Assembly: GCA_001599815.1 (NCBI GenBank)
Contig: BCIA01000007.1
Coordinates: 62,001 to 126,000, forward strand
Direction: 5' to 3'
DNA: 64,000 nt
Origin: Furcasterigmium furcatum
Taxonomy: Eukaryota; Ascomycota; Sordariomycetes; Glomerellales; Plectosphaerellaceae
The notes under the pieces are model-generated. The model saw only the letters and a list, made by a program, of their open reading frames with translations, had not been told where the DNA came from and ran no database searches. Of this stretch, positions 10,842 to 22,096 are shown piece by piece. The first letter of the stretch is position 1, and each line of letters opens with the position of its first letter. The translations under genes and the position numbers were made by a program.

Positions 10842-13188
10842 ATGCCACCCACCTCTGCTTGCCTCCTCCTTGACGTTTTCACATCATTTTCCTATCTAGC
10901 ACGCCCCCTCTACGAACGTTTCAATGGCCGCCCAATGCTCTGCGATACTTGCACACTCGTCTTGGAGGGGATATGGGATCCTCAAAATCGGTCTATGCGC
11001 ATGGAAGAGTACCTTGCACGACGGGATGGCCATGAGTTGCCGAGCCCAACGGAGAATGAACAGTCATCGGGATTGGACAGCATGCATGATCAGGCTCCCC
11101 ATGACGCAGGCAATGCATCACAGGTCTTCACATCAACAGTTTCTGCCTCCCCCGCACGTGACAGCGACACTGTGTGGGCGATGGAAGGAAGCGAAGTAGC
11201 TCAATGGGTCTTTGGGCATCATAGAACCATGGAAGCGTTTGTCAGGGCCGTGGAAAAGGGCTGCACCACTTGCGGTGAGCAATACTCCTATATCCCCCGT
11301 CTGGGTGCTGCATAGCAAGCCCCTAGGTCACGGAAATCTCGAATACTTTTCGTACTTGGCCGTCTCGGTGGTTGGAAGCCACTTAGATATGGAAATTCAT
11401 CTTCCTACCATCAGTACCGGTGCCGGATGCTATGAACTGGTCCCTTACGGAGGTAATGTCTCATCACATCAGACGAGAAGTACTCCGATCACTGACTGAT
11501 ATTGCATAGATCCGACGTTGGACGAGAATCTGAATTTCAACATCGGGAACTCTACAAACAGCCCAGAAACATGGCGCTTGATTCACTCCTGGCTCGAGAG
11601 ATGTTTGACAATTCATAAAAACTGCAGCATTTCTCCCGGCCCCAGGGACTTCAGTCCAACCCGTCTCCTAGAACTCAGCTTCTCAACTTCTAATCGAATG
11701 TTTCGTCTGGTTCGGGCTGACCAGTATCCTCGGAATACACGTTATATCACCGTGAGCCATTGTTGGGGCCTGGGCTCCAGGCCACCCCTCGAACTGAATG
11801 CAAAAACTGAGAAAACACTTTCATCCCCACAGCCCGTTTCGGTATTGCCGAAGTCCTTCAGGCATGCTATCGAAGTATGCGACAGGCTCAACATCAATTA
11901 TATCTGGATCGATCGCCTCTGTATTCAGCAGGACTCAACTGAAGACTGGCGCCGCGAGGCAGCTATGATGCACGACGTGTACAAGCATGCATTCTTAAGT
12001 ATTTCGGCCCTTGGCGCCCAGAATAGCGATGTCGGCTGCTTCTTCGACCGGGATCCGTCTAAAGTCGCCCCTTCAATCATTCGCTTAAAGCTTGGTTTCC
12101 AGACTGAGACACGGGTGTTCCGATGTAGCAGAGAGAAAGGGTTTGGATGGAAATATGCTTTTCTCGGAGAACCTCTCCTCAAGTGTGGCTGGATTGTCCA
12201 AGAGCGGCTTTTTGCTCCACGAGTGTTGCACTTTGGACGAAAGCAGGTATACTGGGAGTGTCGCCGCTCGCGATGTTGCGAGACGCACCCAGTCACGATA
12301 TTCACTTTCGACAATCCCGGAGTATTCCGAGATAGTTTACCTGCAAACCAATCCCGGCCACATCTGTGGAAGAACCTGCTGGGAGGCGTCCACAGGGTGA
12401 ACAGCGAAGATGCCTATGTCCAGGTGTTTGCCGACTGGAATATGGTGATTCAGACCTACTCGGCGTGCAAGCTCACGGTGCCCGGGGATAAACTGGTTGC
12501 CCTGTCTGGGTTGGCAAACGATATTAAGCGAGAACTAGAGCGGCTACGGCCGGGTTCTCACCGATACCTTGCAGGTATTTGGGAAGAACGACTCCTTCAA
12601 GATATCTGCTGGGGCACCAACGCACCAGCAAAGAAGCGGCCCGTCGACTACCGGACTCCCTCATGGTCCTGGGCAAGTGTCGACGCGCCCTGGCTTTTGA
12701 ACATCCAAGTCGACAGCTACCTTCGCGAGACAACGCATCAAGCGTCAATTATATCGGCTCAAACCGAGATGCGGTACGGAGGCGCAGACGCAGGCGAGGT
12801 GTCCGGCGGGCATGTTCTCATCTCAGGCCACGTGGGGTCTCTTCTGATCAGCTCGGAGCAACTACGAGCGGGTCCTGGGTCGATGAGAGCAATTCTTTCC
12901 TGTCGGAAGTGTGGCGACGGTAGCGGCTGTCTAGAGTGGCACAAGAGATGTGCGGTGGTATCTTTTGACGTGCTGGAAGACAAACACGACGAAAGTGTAC
13001 TTCTTCTGATGCGATCAAAAGATGATCTAGAGGGGAATAAGGTCTGGAGTGAAGGGCTTGCACTTGTCTTGGCTGGGGAGAATCAATATCGGCGAGTTGG
13101 GCGAGTAAGTTTCAGTCTCAATAAGGATGTGCTGGAACATATGAAAATCACGGCGATAATGCCGAGGGAGGAGGTTAAGATACTTTAA
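10842..13188 (+). CDS. HET-domain (heterokaryon incompatibility) protein
   Basis: Three exons, 10842-11274, 11327-11452 and 11510-13188, give 745 aa. An internal ATG at 10935 would give 714 aa starting MLCDTCTLVLEG and is an equally good start. The HET core (PF06985) is clear: RYITVSHCWG (about residue 265), then ELNAKTEKTL, AIEVCDRLNINYIWIDRLCI, QQDSTEDWRREAAMMHDVY and ISALGAQNSDVGCFF. CGWIVQERLFAPRVLHFG marks the usual end of the domain. The C-terminal half contains the common segment PSWSWASVDAPW. HET proteins mediate non-self recognition and regulated cell death in fungi and vary greatly between strains. The adjoining AT-rich repeat remnant fits an accessory locus. The partner is unknown. 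Confidence 0.88.
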
Positions 13189-14388
13189 GGTAGTCTTATA
13201 AAAGTCGTTTTCAACCATCGCAACAAATCAACGGTCTTCGGAAATAAACCAACTACAATATATTGAAAGCTAAGATACTGCGAATAATGTGCTAGTTTAC
13301 TGGAACTTTGGGATTTCTTCATGCATGTGGTAATAGCGGTGGCTGTTGAACAGCTGTCGGGAACTGGCGTCGATGGGGACAAGATGAGGAAATAAAGGCA
13401 ACTGGCATCACCGGCGACCGATTGGGGACCTTGTTGGACGAAAGTCTTGCACTCCGTCGGCGACATCAGGGTGCGTGTTGCAAACCTGCCTTCATCATAG
13501 AGCACTGCCATTGGAGGTGAAACGCGAACAGAGCTTCGATTCCATACACAGATCCGTCCAAAATCAAGTGCCAGAGTCAACAAGGGCAAGGGGGGTCACC
13601 GACAAGCGAGCCGGAGGGCGCTCCTACAGCGGCCCTCTTCCAATGCAACACCTTGAAGCGCAGGCCCGTTGTCGTGGCCAGTCACACGCCTCCTGGGAGC
13701 AAGTTCAATGACTTGGTGTACGGAGTCCAGGAGCCCACCTCCATGTGGTGCATGATTACGCCTGGGATGTCAGATAAATCCCAGCCTGCGATCTAAGTGT
13801 CCCGCAAAAGCCTTCTGGCATAAGCGAAAACAGCATCAGGGCCGTTGCTTCGGGAGCAGCGGGCGAGAGGGCGGGTTCCTTGCAGCGCGCTTGGAGGACG
13901 GGGCGAAGTTCGAGGATCCCCAGCGAGCCTTGAGGTGTTGGGCAGATGGCATGGCACTGAACCGGTCCCTCAGCTCTTTGTGTCGATCAAGGCTTCTTAT
14001 CATCAAATGCGGCGGCCTAGATACTATGGTATCCGGACGCTGCTCGGTCGATCTCGCCCGAGTTGAAGTATTGTAGCAGGATCTGTTCCAGGCAGTCGGC
14101 TACCCCCCAATCGGTTGGAGGTCTGGGGAGCAGCAACTTGATTGGAGGAATAGCTTAGCGTCCGTGGATGAGGAGCCGTCGGGGATTTCAATCCGTCTGT
14201 CTTGGTGGTGGTGATGCTTTATTTCCGACGGGATTTTCGGGTCCACAGCCCGGCCGCGCTTCGGGCCATTCTTCGGGCCATCGCTGCCGTTCAGACGCCA
14301 TGAGTACTTGAAGACATGGAATTCTGCGAGCTGGTCTTCCAGATTCTCTCATCGTGCAACAGATATTCGAAAACCCGAAATCTCAGCC
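13189..14388. other. Intergenic, nothing recognised
   Basis: 1.2 kb between the HET gene and the SDR gene. Open frames are short and unrelated to known families; no RNA gene or repeat was recognised. Confidence 0.5.
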
Positions 14389-15298
14389 ATGGGCAATCTG
14401 ATCAGCAGGAAGACCGCCGCACCAACCCGCCCGCCCGTCGTCGTCCGCCCCGAGACCAGAGAGATGCCCGCCACGCGCCTCGCCCATGCGCCCCTCCAAG
14501 GCAAGGTGTATGCCATTACTGGTGGTGCGAGCGGAATAGGTCTCGGTACAGCCAAGGTGCTCTCGGACCGGGGCGCCACGGTCTGCATCGCCGACGTCGA
14601 CCCCATCGCCATGAAAGAGGCCGAGACCTACTTCTCATCGCAGAACGTCCCCTTCATGATATCCAGAGTCGATGTCTCCAAGAGGGCCGAGGTTGATGAC
14701 TGGATTGACAGTATTGTGAGGGAACAGGGCAGGCTCGACGGTGCCGCCAACGTCGCCGGCGTCATCGGAAAAGTGCACGGCACTACCTCCGTCCAGGAAA
14801 TGCCGGACGACCAGTGGGACAGGATCATTTCAGTCAATCTGACGGGCACAATGTACTGCATGAGGGCACAGCTGAGAAACATTGTGGACGGGGGGTCGAT
14901 CGTCAACGTCACATCCATCCACGGCCTCAAGGGTGAGTTCTGCCGCCGCGTCGCGTCCATGCCTTGGTGACCGACTGACCGACTCAGGATTTGCCAATCA
15001 TTCGGCCTACGACGCCAGCAAGCATGGGATCATCGGCCTGACGAAAGCAGCGGCGCTTGAGAACGGCCCGCGAGAGGTCCGCGTCAATGCCGTCGCCCCC
15101 GGCTCCGTGTACACACCTTTGATGCAGAAGGAGTGGGATAACAAGGGCAGGGCAAAGGATGCCCCCTTCGATGAGCCTACGGCCTTCCAGAGGCGAGGAA
15201 CGGTGGAGGAGGCTGCGAACGTCATGGCGTTCCTCTTGGGCCCCGAGAGTACTTTCGTCAGCGGCAGTGTTTACGGAGTAGACGGAGCGTGGATTTAG
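14389..15298 (+). CDS. Short-chain dehydrogenase/reductase (classical SDR)
   Basis: Two exons, 14389-14932 and 14988-15298 (55-bp intron), give 284 aa. It is an NAD(P)(H)-dependent oxidoreductase: the cofactor motif TGGASGIG lies about residues 44-51, VAGVIGK stands for the NAG-like motif, NVTSIHG holds the catalytic Ser, and YDASKHG holds Tyr and Lys. The C-terminal ESTFVSGSVYGVDGAW is the usual end of the family. The start at 14389 lies in a good context (GCCATGG) and yields MGNLISRK, which fits the N-myristoylation pattern (Gly2, Ser6, basic residues at 7-8). A second ATG at 14467 would remove it. Substrate unknown. It lies upstream of the XlnR-like gene on the same strand, but I see no pathway link. 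Confidence 0.88.
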
Positions 15299-15639
15299 GA
15301 TACTGTACCAACTTTCAGGCAGCCAAGCAGGAGGGTGACCAAAGACGACCCAGCATTTTCTTGATTCTTCCCGTGGTTCCGTGTCGGGTATAGCCCGCGT
15401 CAGGGGTTTCCCACGGGCTGTGCCAGCGGGGTTGGCGACCCGACCCCGGAAGTTCGCCACGTGAGGGCGATGAAGTGGGGTTCCTGCGATCATCCATCTT
15501 AAATAACCGACGGTAATTTCCCCTTCCCCGGACTGGCTTCTCCATCCAACCCTCTTCGCCTTCATCTTGAAGTACATCTCTCGCTGCCCCTCAAGGGTCG
15601 GAATGAAGCATTTTTCCTCTTGGTGCAGCTTCGACAAAG
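15299..15639. promoter_or_regulatory. Promoter interval of the XlnR-like gene
   Basis: About 340 bp. CTTAAATAACC near 15500 is a weak TATA-like run. I see no GGCTAA motif here that would suggest self-activation. Confidence 0.4.
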
Positions 15640-18282
15640 ATGGATGAGTCTCAGGGACCCCCTTCGCCTGATACCAGCGGCCACCCGAGCCAGGAGCCGG
15701 TGGAGGCCGAACATGCGCGACCGCGCAAGAGAACTCGGATGGCATGCGATAAGTGCAGCTCGTCCCGGACCCGCTGCGATGGACAATACCCTTGGTGAGT
15801 GGTCAATCTCGCTGTTGTCAGTGTGCAGCACAGGACACTGTACTACCACGCACGCACGCCCGAAGCTGACCCGCTCCCAGTCGCCGTTGTCAAGGTGGGT
15901 GATTGTGCTCCCCGTCCGTCGGTTCGGATATGGATGGTTGATTAACACCACGCTCTAGATTACGGTTACACCTGTCACTACAACAGACAAATCAAAAAGC
16001 GCGGACGGGTCCCTCGCAATGGCACGACGGCCGCCGACGATTCAGCGGACGCCAGCATCGGAGACCCGTCATATCTCGACGACGGCTCTGCGCCTTCACC
16101 TCCCCCATCTCAAGCCTTTGATTTGGCCCCTTCCGCCCCATCTGCCAGGCATGATGACCCCAGACCTACGGTTCATCAGCCGAGCTTGACTCCACAGGTT
16201 CTATCTGCCGAAGGGTTTTCTCTGCATCACCGATCGGCCCACGGCCAACATGCCAGCTTCCACGACGCCATATCCGACCCAAGTGAGGGTCAAGGGTCTC
16301 CGGCGCAGGGCCAAGATCCTCAGCAATCCCGTCAGAGGCTATCAAGGCCCCGGGCTTCCTTCAGTACTATTGTGCGGCCGCACGGTTTCGGGCCATTCAG
16401 CCCAAGAGCATCCGATGACTCGCCCGCGGACGGCCCGAAGTCGGTGTCACAGTATGGCACCTCCTCCGAGTGTCGTTATCGATGTCTAGAGCCGCTTCTT
16501 CCGTATCTGAACGATACTCTTCCGGCGTCGGTGGCCTGCGACCTGTTCGACGTTTTCCTCGTCGACCCTGGCACATCGTTGTTCCATTGCGCCTCTCCGT
16601 ATATTCTGACGCGCATCTTTCGAAAGAAGTCACTGCTGCACCCAACAAATCCCCGTCACATGTCCCCAGCCCTCCTGGCATCGATCCTGTGGTGCTGTGC
16701 CCAGACCGCCGATCTTTCGCTCCTCCTCGTCCCGGGGTCGAGGTCTCGGGTAACGAATGCCCTCTATGAGCTGGCAACGTTCTTGGTGACAGAGAGGGAC
16801 CCGGACCGTTGGCGTCGCATACATGGTAGGTGCCTAGTGCCTCCTGAAACCTGATCTCATACTAAAATGACAAAAGGCGGACTGCGCATTGAGAATGAAC
16901 AGGCCCAGGATCAGTTTCTTTACACCGAAAATTTACCAAGCACAACAGAGAGTAACGAACCTGCTGGGGCCATTGACGACGTCTTAACATTTCTGTTGCT
17001 CTGCATCGGGGTGTCTGGCGGCGATTTCAAGTCTGATTGCAACAAATGGTGGAGCAAAGCCGTTCGGCTCGCTATGTCTCTTCGCCTGAATAGGGAGGAC
17101 GAGGACATTCTGGCCGGCCGGGGCACTCTTGACCCAAACAGGGGGCATCAGGCACAGACGTCGCTGTCTGTCATTGAGTCGCGCGAGGAGCGAAGACGCG
17201 TCTTCTGGCTGCTCTACTCGCTGGATCGCCACCTCGCCCTGTCCTTCAACCGGACACTCCACGTCCCAGATTCCTGCTGCGAAGTCTTCGGTGAGTCCTC
17301 ATGGTTGTCCTCAAGTCCACAGCAGCTAAGCTCTCGCCCAGCCCCTCTTCCCGAGGATGTCTGGGAGAATCTTGACGAAGCTTGCCTTGCAGGCACACCC
17401 AGCCGCGTCCAAGGCCCACCCACAAACATCTCCGGCGCTAGTTTCTTTGAATACTTCTTGCCGCTCATGGTGATCTTGGGCGATATCATCGAGGCGCACC
17501 ACTATCAGCATCATCCCCGACTTGGGACCTTTGTCGACAACCAAACCGTGGCTGCCATTGCCGGGTCGATTGCAAGCTGTGAGGCGAGTCTGGAGCAGCT
17601 GGCCCGCGAGATCGAGATGCCCGTTGGGTCAAACGGAACGCCGATGCTCATCAGCAATCTTGTCACCGGCCACCACAATCAGTTCGGCAACCGCACTCAC
17701 CCGGCACCCGACGCCAAAGACCATTTTCGGCTGGTCATTGCTTACAGCACTCATATTCTTCATGTGCTTCACGTCCTGCTCCATGGGAAATGGGATGCGA
17801 TCAGCATGCTTGACAACGAGGACGATTGGATTACAACGTTGCGCTTCTCCGAGTGCGCCTCGCATGCCATCGCCGCCTCGGAGGCTGTCTCTGACATCCT
17901 CAAATTTGACCCGGAGCTAACCTTCATGCCGTATCTCCTCGGCATCTATCTGCTCCATGGCAGCTTCATTCTCCTTCTCTTCGCCGACCGGATGCCCCAG
18001 CTGGGCCCAAACCAGAGCGTGGAACAAGCCTGTGAGACCATCATTCGCGCGCACGAAGTGTGCGTAGTGACGCTGAGCACCGAATTCCAGGCAGGTCATG
18101 ACCGCTTCCCTTTGGCCGCAATCGCCACTAACATTTTCATGCAGCGCAATTTCCGACGTGTCGTCCGTTCGACCCTCTACAGCGTCCGTGGATCCACCGG
18201 CTGGGAGGAGCACAAACTTGCTCGGCGGCGTGTGCTGTCACTATACCGTTGGACAAAGGGTGCGAAGGGATTGGGAATATGA
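15640..18282 (+). CDS. XlnR/Xyr1-like Zn2Cys6 transcriptional activator
   Basis: Four exons, 15640-15794, 15881-15894 (a 14-nt microexon), 15959-16825 and 16877-18282, give 813 aa. The zinc cluster is intact only when the microexon is spliced in: MACDKCSSSRTRCDG + QYPCRRCQDYGYTC, with Cys at 36, 39, 46, 52, 55 and 62. The codon of Cys52 spans intron 1 and Cys55 lies inside the microexon. Downstream sequence follows XlnR/Xyr1: EPLLPYLNDTLPASVACDLF, SPYILTRIFRKKSLLHPTNP, PALLASILWCCAQTADL, then REERRRVFWLLYSLDRHLAL and FNRTLHVPDSCCEV in the fungal_trans domain. XlnR-type factors activate xylanase and arabinofuranosidase genes through GGCTAA sites. This copy sits directly upstream of GH43 and GH11 genes. 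It is shorter than classical XlnR and has a different zinc-cluster spelling, so a paralogue is more likely than the main regulator. Confidence 0.87.
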
Positions 18283-18626
18283 TGATGACGCTTCTCTCAT
18301 CTACCGCTTCCCCGCTAAGTGTGATAGCCGCACCTATCTGGGTCAAGAGTTAGGACGACCAAGCACCTACATGCGAAGATCGTGACTTCGAAGCAACCTC
18401 ACCCGCCCCATTGCACCGACTCGGCCATGAGCTCCGAGATGAGAACAGAACCTGAATGGTGCGCCTAATCGACCCTTTTCCGGTTCGGCCCCGCGTGCCA
18501 AGCTACCCCACGATGGTGTCGATCCTTTCCGCAGACGCTCAGGGGTAGTCTGGTATTTAAGCGCAAGATACGACAACCCAAATGTCGGCACGATTCAATG
18601 GGCGACAGCATCTTCCAGCTTTCAGG
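18283..18626. promoter_or_regulatory. GH43 promoter with TATTTAA box
   Basis: TATTTAA at 18554-18560 is the same core box as that of the GH11 gene. It lies only 22 bp before the first ATG (18582), so transcripts probably start at or after that ATG. This favours the ATG at 18627. No GGCTAA element is seen in this interval. Confidence 0.5.
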
Positions 18627-20078
18627 ATGATTGGCAATTTTCGAAACATTTTTGCAATTGGCAGCATGGCTGTCATGAGCCTGGCCACGTTGGCGTCGCC
18701 CGTCATGGGGCAAACTTCGGCCGCCGCGACTTACAACAACGTTCTGGTTCACCAGCGGGCCGATCCCCAGATCATCAAGCATACTGATGGCTGGTACTAC
18801 TTCACTGCTTCGGTCCCCGAATTTGACAAGATCATCCTGCGACGTTCGCAGACCATTCAGGGGCTGTCTGGCGCCGAGGAAGTCACCGTCTGGAATCGAG
18901 CTGAGTCGAGCGCTGGGGTCGGCTATGTCTGGGCTCCCGAGCTGCACTTCATCGATGATAAGTGGTACATTCACTTCGCCCTCGGCCGTGCCGCACCCTT
19001 CGACATTCGCATGTTCGTCATTGAGGGCATGGGCGAGAATCCTCTTGAAGCCGACTGGGTGGAGAAATCCTTCATCCAGACGGACTACGACACCTTCTCG
19101 CTCGATGCTACCACCTTTGTTGTGAACGGCACACGATATCTCTGCTGGGCACAGTCTGATCCCACCTGGAACGACGGCGACGGGACCAGCCTCATGCTTG
19201 CGACGATGGAGAACCCCTGGACGATTCATCGCCCAACGATCGCCATTTCTCGCCCGGAGCTCCCCTGGGAACGTATCGGCCACAACGTCAATGAGGGCGC
19301 CTACGTGATTGAGCGTAATGGCAAGATTTTCATGACCTATTCTGCCAGCGCCACAGACCACAACTACGCTGTTGGATTGCTGACGGCCGAGTTGGGGTCG
19401 GACCTGATGGACCCCTCTTCCTGGGCCAAGTCAGAAGACCCCGTCTTCGTGAGCAATGAGAAGACCGGACAATGGGGTCCTGGCCACAACTCTTTCACCG
19501 TTTCCGAGGATGGGCTGAGCGATCTGATGGTGTATCACGCCCGTCAGTATCGCGATATTGTGGGCGAGCCTCTTAACAACCCCGATCGCCACGCGCGAGT
19601 TCAAAAGTTCTACTGGCGCGCCGACGGCACCCCGGATTTCGGCATTCCTGTACCAGATGGACAAACGCCTGTTCGACTCCGCTCGTTTACAGACGGTCAA
19701 CTGTACATCCGTCACATGGGCGACGAGCCCGCCCGCGTGGAAGCTGATGTCCCGAACCTGGCCGAGACTCAGTTCCGAATTGTGCGCCCCGGCCTCGTCG
19801 GCCAGGATTCCGTCAGCCTAGAATCAACCAGCGACCCCGGATTCTTTCTCTTTGCATCAGGCGGGGGCATCCGCTTAGGTGTAAACGACAACTCGACGGA
19901 GTTCGGCTCAGCCGCGAGCTTCGCACAGCAAGAAGGCCTTGCGGACATCCGCGGCGTTTCCTTTGCCACCTTTGGGGATTCAGCGCACTTCATTCGCATT
20001 GACGAGACGAACGTTCTCGTCGTGGCGAGCATCGAAGGTGAAGCGCAGCAGGGTCAAGCGACCTTTTATGAGGTGTAG
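18627..20078 (+). CDS. GH43 arabinofuranosidase/arabinanase with AbfB (CBM42) domain
   Basis: Single exon, 483 aa from ATG 18627 (498 aa from ATG 18582). The later start gives a clean signal peptide beginning MIGNFRNIFAIGSMAVMSLA. Residues about 30-330 form a five-bladed GH43 fold with the expected acids: Asp base in RADPQIIKHTDGWYYFTAS, Asp in FSLDATTFVVNGT, and Glu acid in NEGAYVIERNGKIFMTYSAS. The C-terminal 140 residues (VRLRSFTDGQLYIRHMGDEP to the end) are an AbfB/CBM42 arabinose-binding beta-trefoil. This pairing is known for exo-1,5-alpha-L-arabinofuranosidases, so removal of arabinose from arabinan or arabinoxylan is the likely role. It is secreted. It lies between the XlnR-like regulator and a convergent GH11 xylanase. 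Confidence 0.88.
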   Translation: MIGNFRNIFAIGSMAVMSLATLASPVMGQTSAAATYNNVLVHQRADPQIIKHTDGWYYFTASVPEFDKIILRRSQTIQGLSGAEEVTVWNRAESSAGVGYVWAPELHFIDDKWYIHFALGRAAPFDIRMFVIEGMGENPLEADWVEKSFIQTDYDTFSLDATTFVVNGTRYLCWAQSDPTWNDGDGTSLMLATMENPWTIHRPTIAISRPELPWERIGHNVNEGAYVIERNGKIFMTYSASATDHNYAVGLLTAELGSDLMDPSSWAKSEDPVFVSNEKTGQWGPGHNSFTVSEDGLSDLMVYHARQYRDIVGEPLNNPDRHARVQKFYWRADGTPDFGIPVPDGQTPVRLRSFTDGQLYIRHMGDEPARVEADVPNLAETQFRIVRPGLVGQDSVSLESTSDPGFFLFASGGGIRLGVNDNSTEFGSAASFAQQEGLADIRGVSFATFGDSAHFIRIDETNVLVVASIEGEAQQGQATFYEV

Positions 20079-20163
20079 GATCCTAGTTATGTGCACAATT
20101 TCTCCCCAGCCTAGCTATCTACATGAAGAATACGTCGCATTGTCCTTCCCGTCATTCAATTGC

Positions 20164-21034
20164 TCAAGGAGGCGATTCGACCGTCACGCGAGACTGGCCA
20201 GCGCTGTTATAGGCCTCGGTGGCAACGACCTGGTAGTAATGATCCCCAAGGGGCATGCCAGCCGCTGCCCAGGCGTCGAAGAAGACGCCCATGTCGACTG
20301 TACCGCTGGTGCGGTGGGATTGGCGGATAGCCCAGTACTGCTGGAAGGTAGCAGTGCCGTCGATCGAGGGCTGCTCGACGCGGGTGCTCTCGTACAGGTT
20401 GTAGGTCGATCCAGCGTGCTCCACCGAGCCACGAGACTCGGCTGCAGAGCCAGGGTTGTACTCGCCACTGGGAATGTCAGCGATGAAACTTTTGTGTCAG
20501 GCGGTTCAACGACATACTGGGCTTCGACGACGTAGTACTCGCTGGAACACCGTTAGCTTGGGTCCTACAGTTTGAATCAGGTCTCACTTACACCAGGGGG
20601 CTGCGAGTCCAGCCGTAAATGGTGAGGTACTGGAGCCGTTTAGCATTGAATCGCAGTAGATTTCAGAGGCCACTGACGCTGTTCCCGTTGTTGACGGGCT
20701 CGAAGTTTGCGGAGTAGGAGATAGTCCTGGATCACGGGTCAGACAACTGTCGGTCTACCTTCGGTCTCCTAGTCGATACTCACCGGGCGCTTCCAGGGTT
20801 CCATCCCTTTCCGCCGACAAGGTTGCCGCCAGACTGCCACTGGACGCTGTAGGAGCCACCAGCCTCGTTGGTGTAGGTCACGGGCGATGCGCCGTCGGAC
20901 CACCAGGAGAAGAAGTAGCCATCATGGGTGCCCTCTTCGTTGGGGGTGATGTTCTGGCGCTTGTCGAGTCCAGGGGCGGCGAGGACGCCAGACACCGCGG
21001 TGCAGGCGTACAGGAGGGCAGTGAATGAGACCAT
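20164..21034 (-). CDS. GH11 endo-1,4-beta-xylanase
   Basis: Five exons on the minus strand: 21034-20784, 20726-20678, 20629-20592, 20541-20518 and 20467-20164, giving 221 aa, normal for GH11. A signal peptide (MVSFTALLYACTAVSGVLAA) and a Kex2-type LDKR site precede the mature protein. Spliced sequence reads NEEGTHDGYFFSWWSDG, GGKGWNPGSARTISYSANFE, NNGNSYLTIYGWTRSPLVEY (nucleophile Glu), YVVEAHGEYNPGSAAE, QPSIDGTATFQQYWAIRQ, and HYYQVVATEAY (acid/base Glu). Exons of 49, 38 and 24 nt are unusually small, and this model needs GTCAGT as one donor. The enzyme cleaves xylan outside the cell. It is convergent with GH43, and GGCTAA-type motifs lie upstream. Confidence 0.92.
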
Positions 21035-21125
21035 GTTGAAGTGCTGATGAATGCGGTGAGAATTTGACTGCGGTGTTGCGGTTGAGGAATTTCCTTTGGG
21101 TGTATGAAGAGGTCATACAGCTCCC

Positions 21126-21132
21126 TTAAATA
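21126..21132 (-). promoter_or_regulatory. TATA-like box of the xylanase
   Basis: TATTTAA on the minus strand, about 92 bp before the xylanase ATG at 21034. It is identical to the GH43 box. Confidence 0.5.
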
Positions 21133-21341
21133 CGAAATGAGACGGAGCTCTTGACTCCGTTTTTCACATATTGGAAACACGGGACAGGCCATCAGGAGGT
21201 CTCCTGAAGGTGTTCCATGTTTTCGCATTGTCGTCGTGTGGTTCACCCACTGGAGCCGGCAAGGGTGCCCCTGCAATAGCATGAAATCGCGAATACTGCC
21301 GGTCGGTAGTTGAGTGCCATCGAAGGGGATCGGCACTTCCA

Positions 21342-21348
21342 TTTAGCC
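21342..21348 (-). promoter_or_regulatory. GGCTAAA, XlnR/Xyr1-type site
   Basis: GGCTAAA in the orientation of the xylanase, about 310 bp before its ATG. Related matches are GGCTAAG at 21495-21501 (plus strand) and GGCTAAA at 21893-21899 (minus strand). XlnR recognises GGCTAA(A/R) in xylanase promoters. Sites this short also occur by chance. Confidence 0.5.
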
Positions 21349-22096
21349 GAATATAACAATAATGGCTTGGTTGCTTGGGAGCCTCAACCGACTGGGCAAT
21401 AGCATTGACGAACAAGGACAGCTTACCGAGGCATCTCGACCGCATGACGCTGTTGGGCCGGCAGAAATGCCATCGCAACTTGGAAGCAGGCCTTGGCTAA
21501 GGGGCACCTGTGTGGGTTTCCAGCGGGGGCTTTTCATCTAGATTGCGACTCCCGTCTGTCAGGGGGCCGCCTGCGGACGACCACGTCGACGAGCAGACTT
21601 CAGATTGAGCCTTAGAAAATTAAGATATCCTCTCTCTTGATTTCAAGCAACAAATCAAAACAGCGTCTTGCTCAATTTTATGTAACTCAACGGGAAGGTA
21701 TCTGGACGGCAACATTGCCGGGCTGGTCATGTATTTTGTCGCCCTCGGGTCTGCCTGTGGCGACGTCAGCCCATCATGGGTCCTCCCGTTTCCCCGCAAG
21801 ATCAGCGTCTTCAGGGGTAGGTCATCCGATAATTCGGACAAGATCAACAAGCATGTCGAGGACCTCAAGTACAGCGCTTCTCTTCTCAAATATTTAGCCT
21901 AATCCCTACATTAAAGATTGACTAATTCGGCTGCCAGGTACTATCGAGGCTTAGGGACACCGGCGATCACCTCACCCGGATGTATTTGACGTCTATCCAA
22001 CTTCAGAAGTTTTGGGGAACTGGCAGGGCGGTGTTGGCTCGGAATCCCGGAAGCAAAGGGGCGGCACGCAAAACCAGCTGCTAATTACGACATAAA

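Larger units (their letters stand above)
21035..22096. promoter_or_regulatory. Xylanase upstream region
   Basis: Just over 1 kb. It holds the xylanase TATA-like box and three GGCTAA-type motifs (see their entry). The distal 700 bp doubles as the 3' flank of the C2H2 gene. No gene seen. Confidence 0.5.

Noticed and set aside
17291..17390. Possible extra intron in the XlnR-like gene (GTGAGT at 17291)
   Set aside because: The frame stays open through it and no acceptor in phase improves the alignment with the family.
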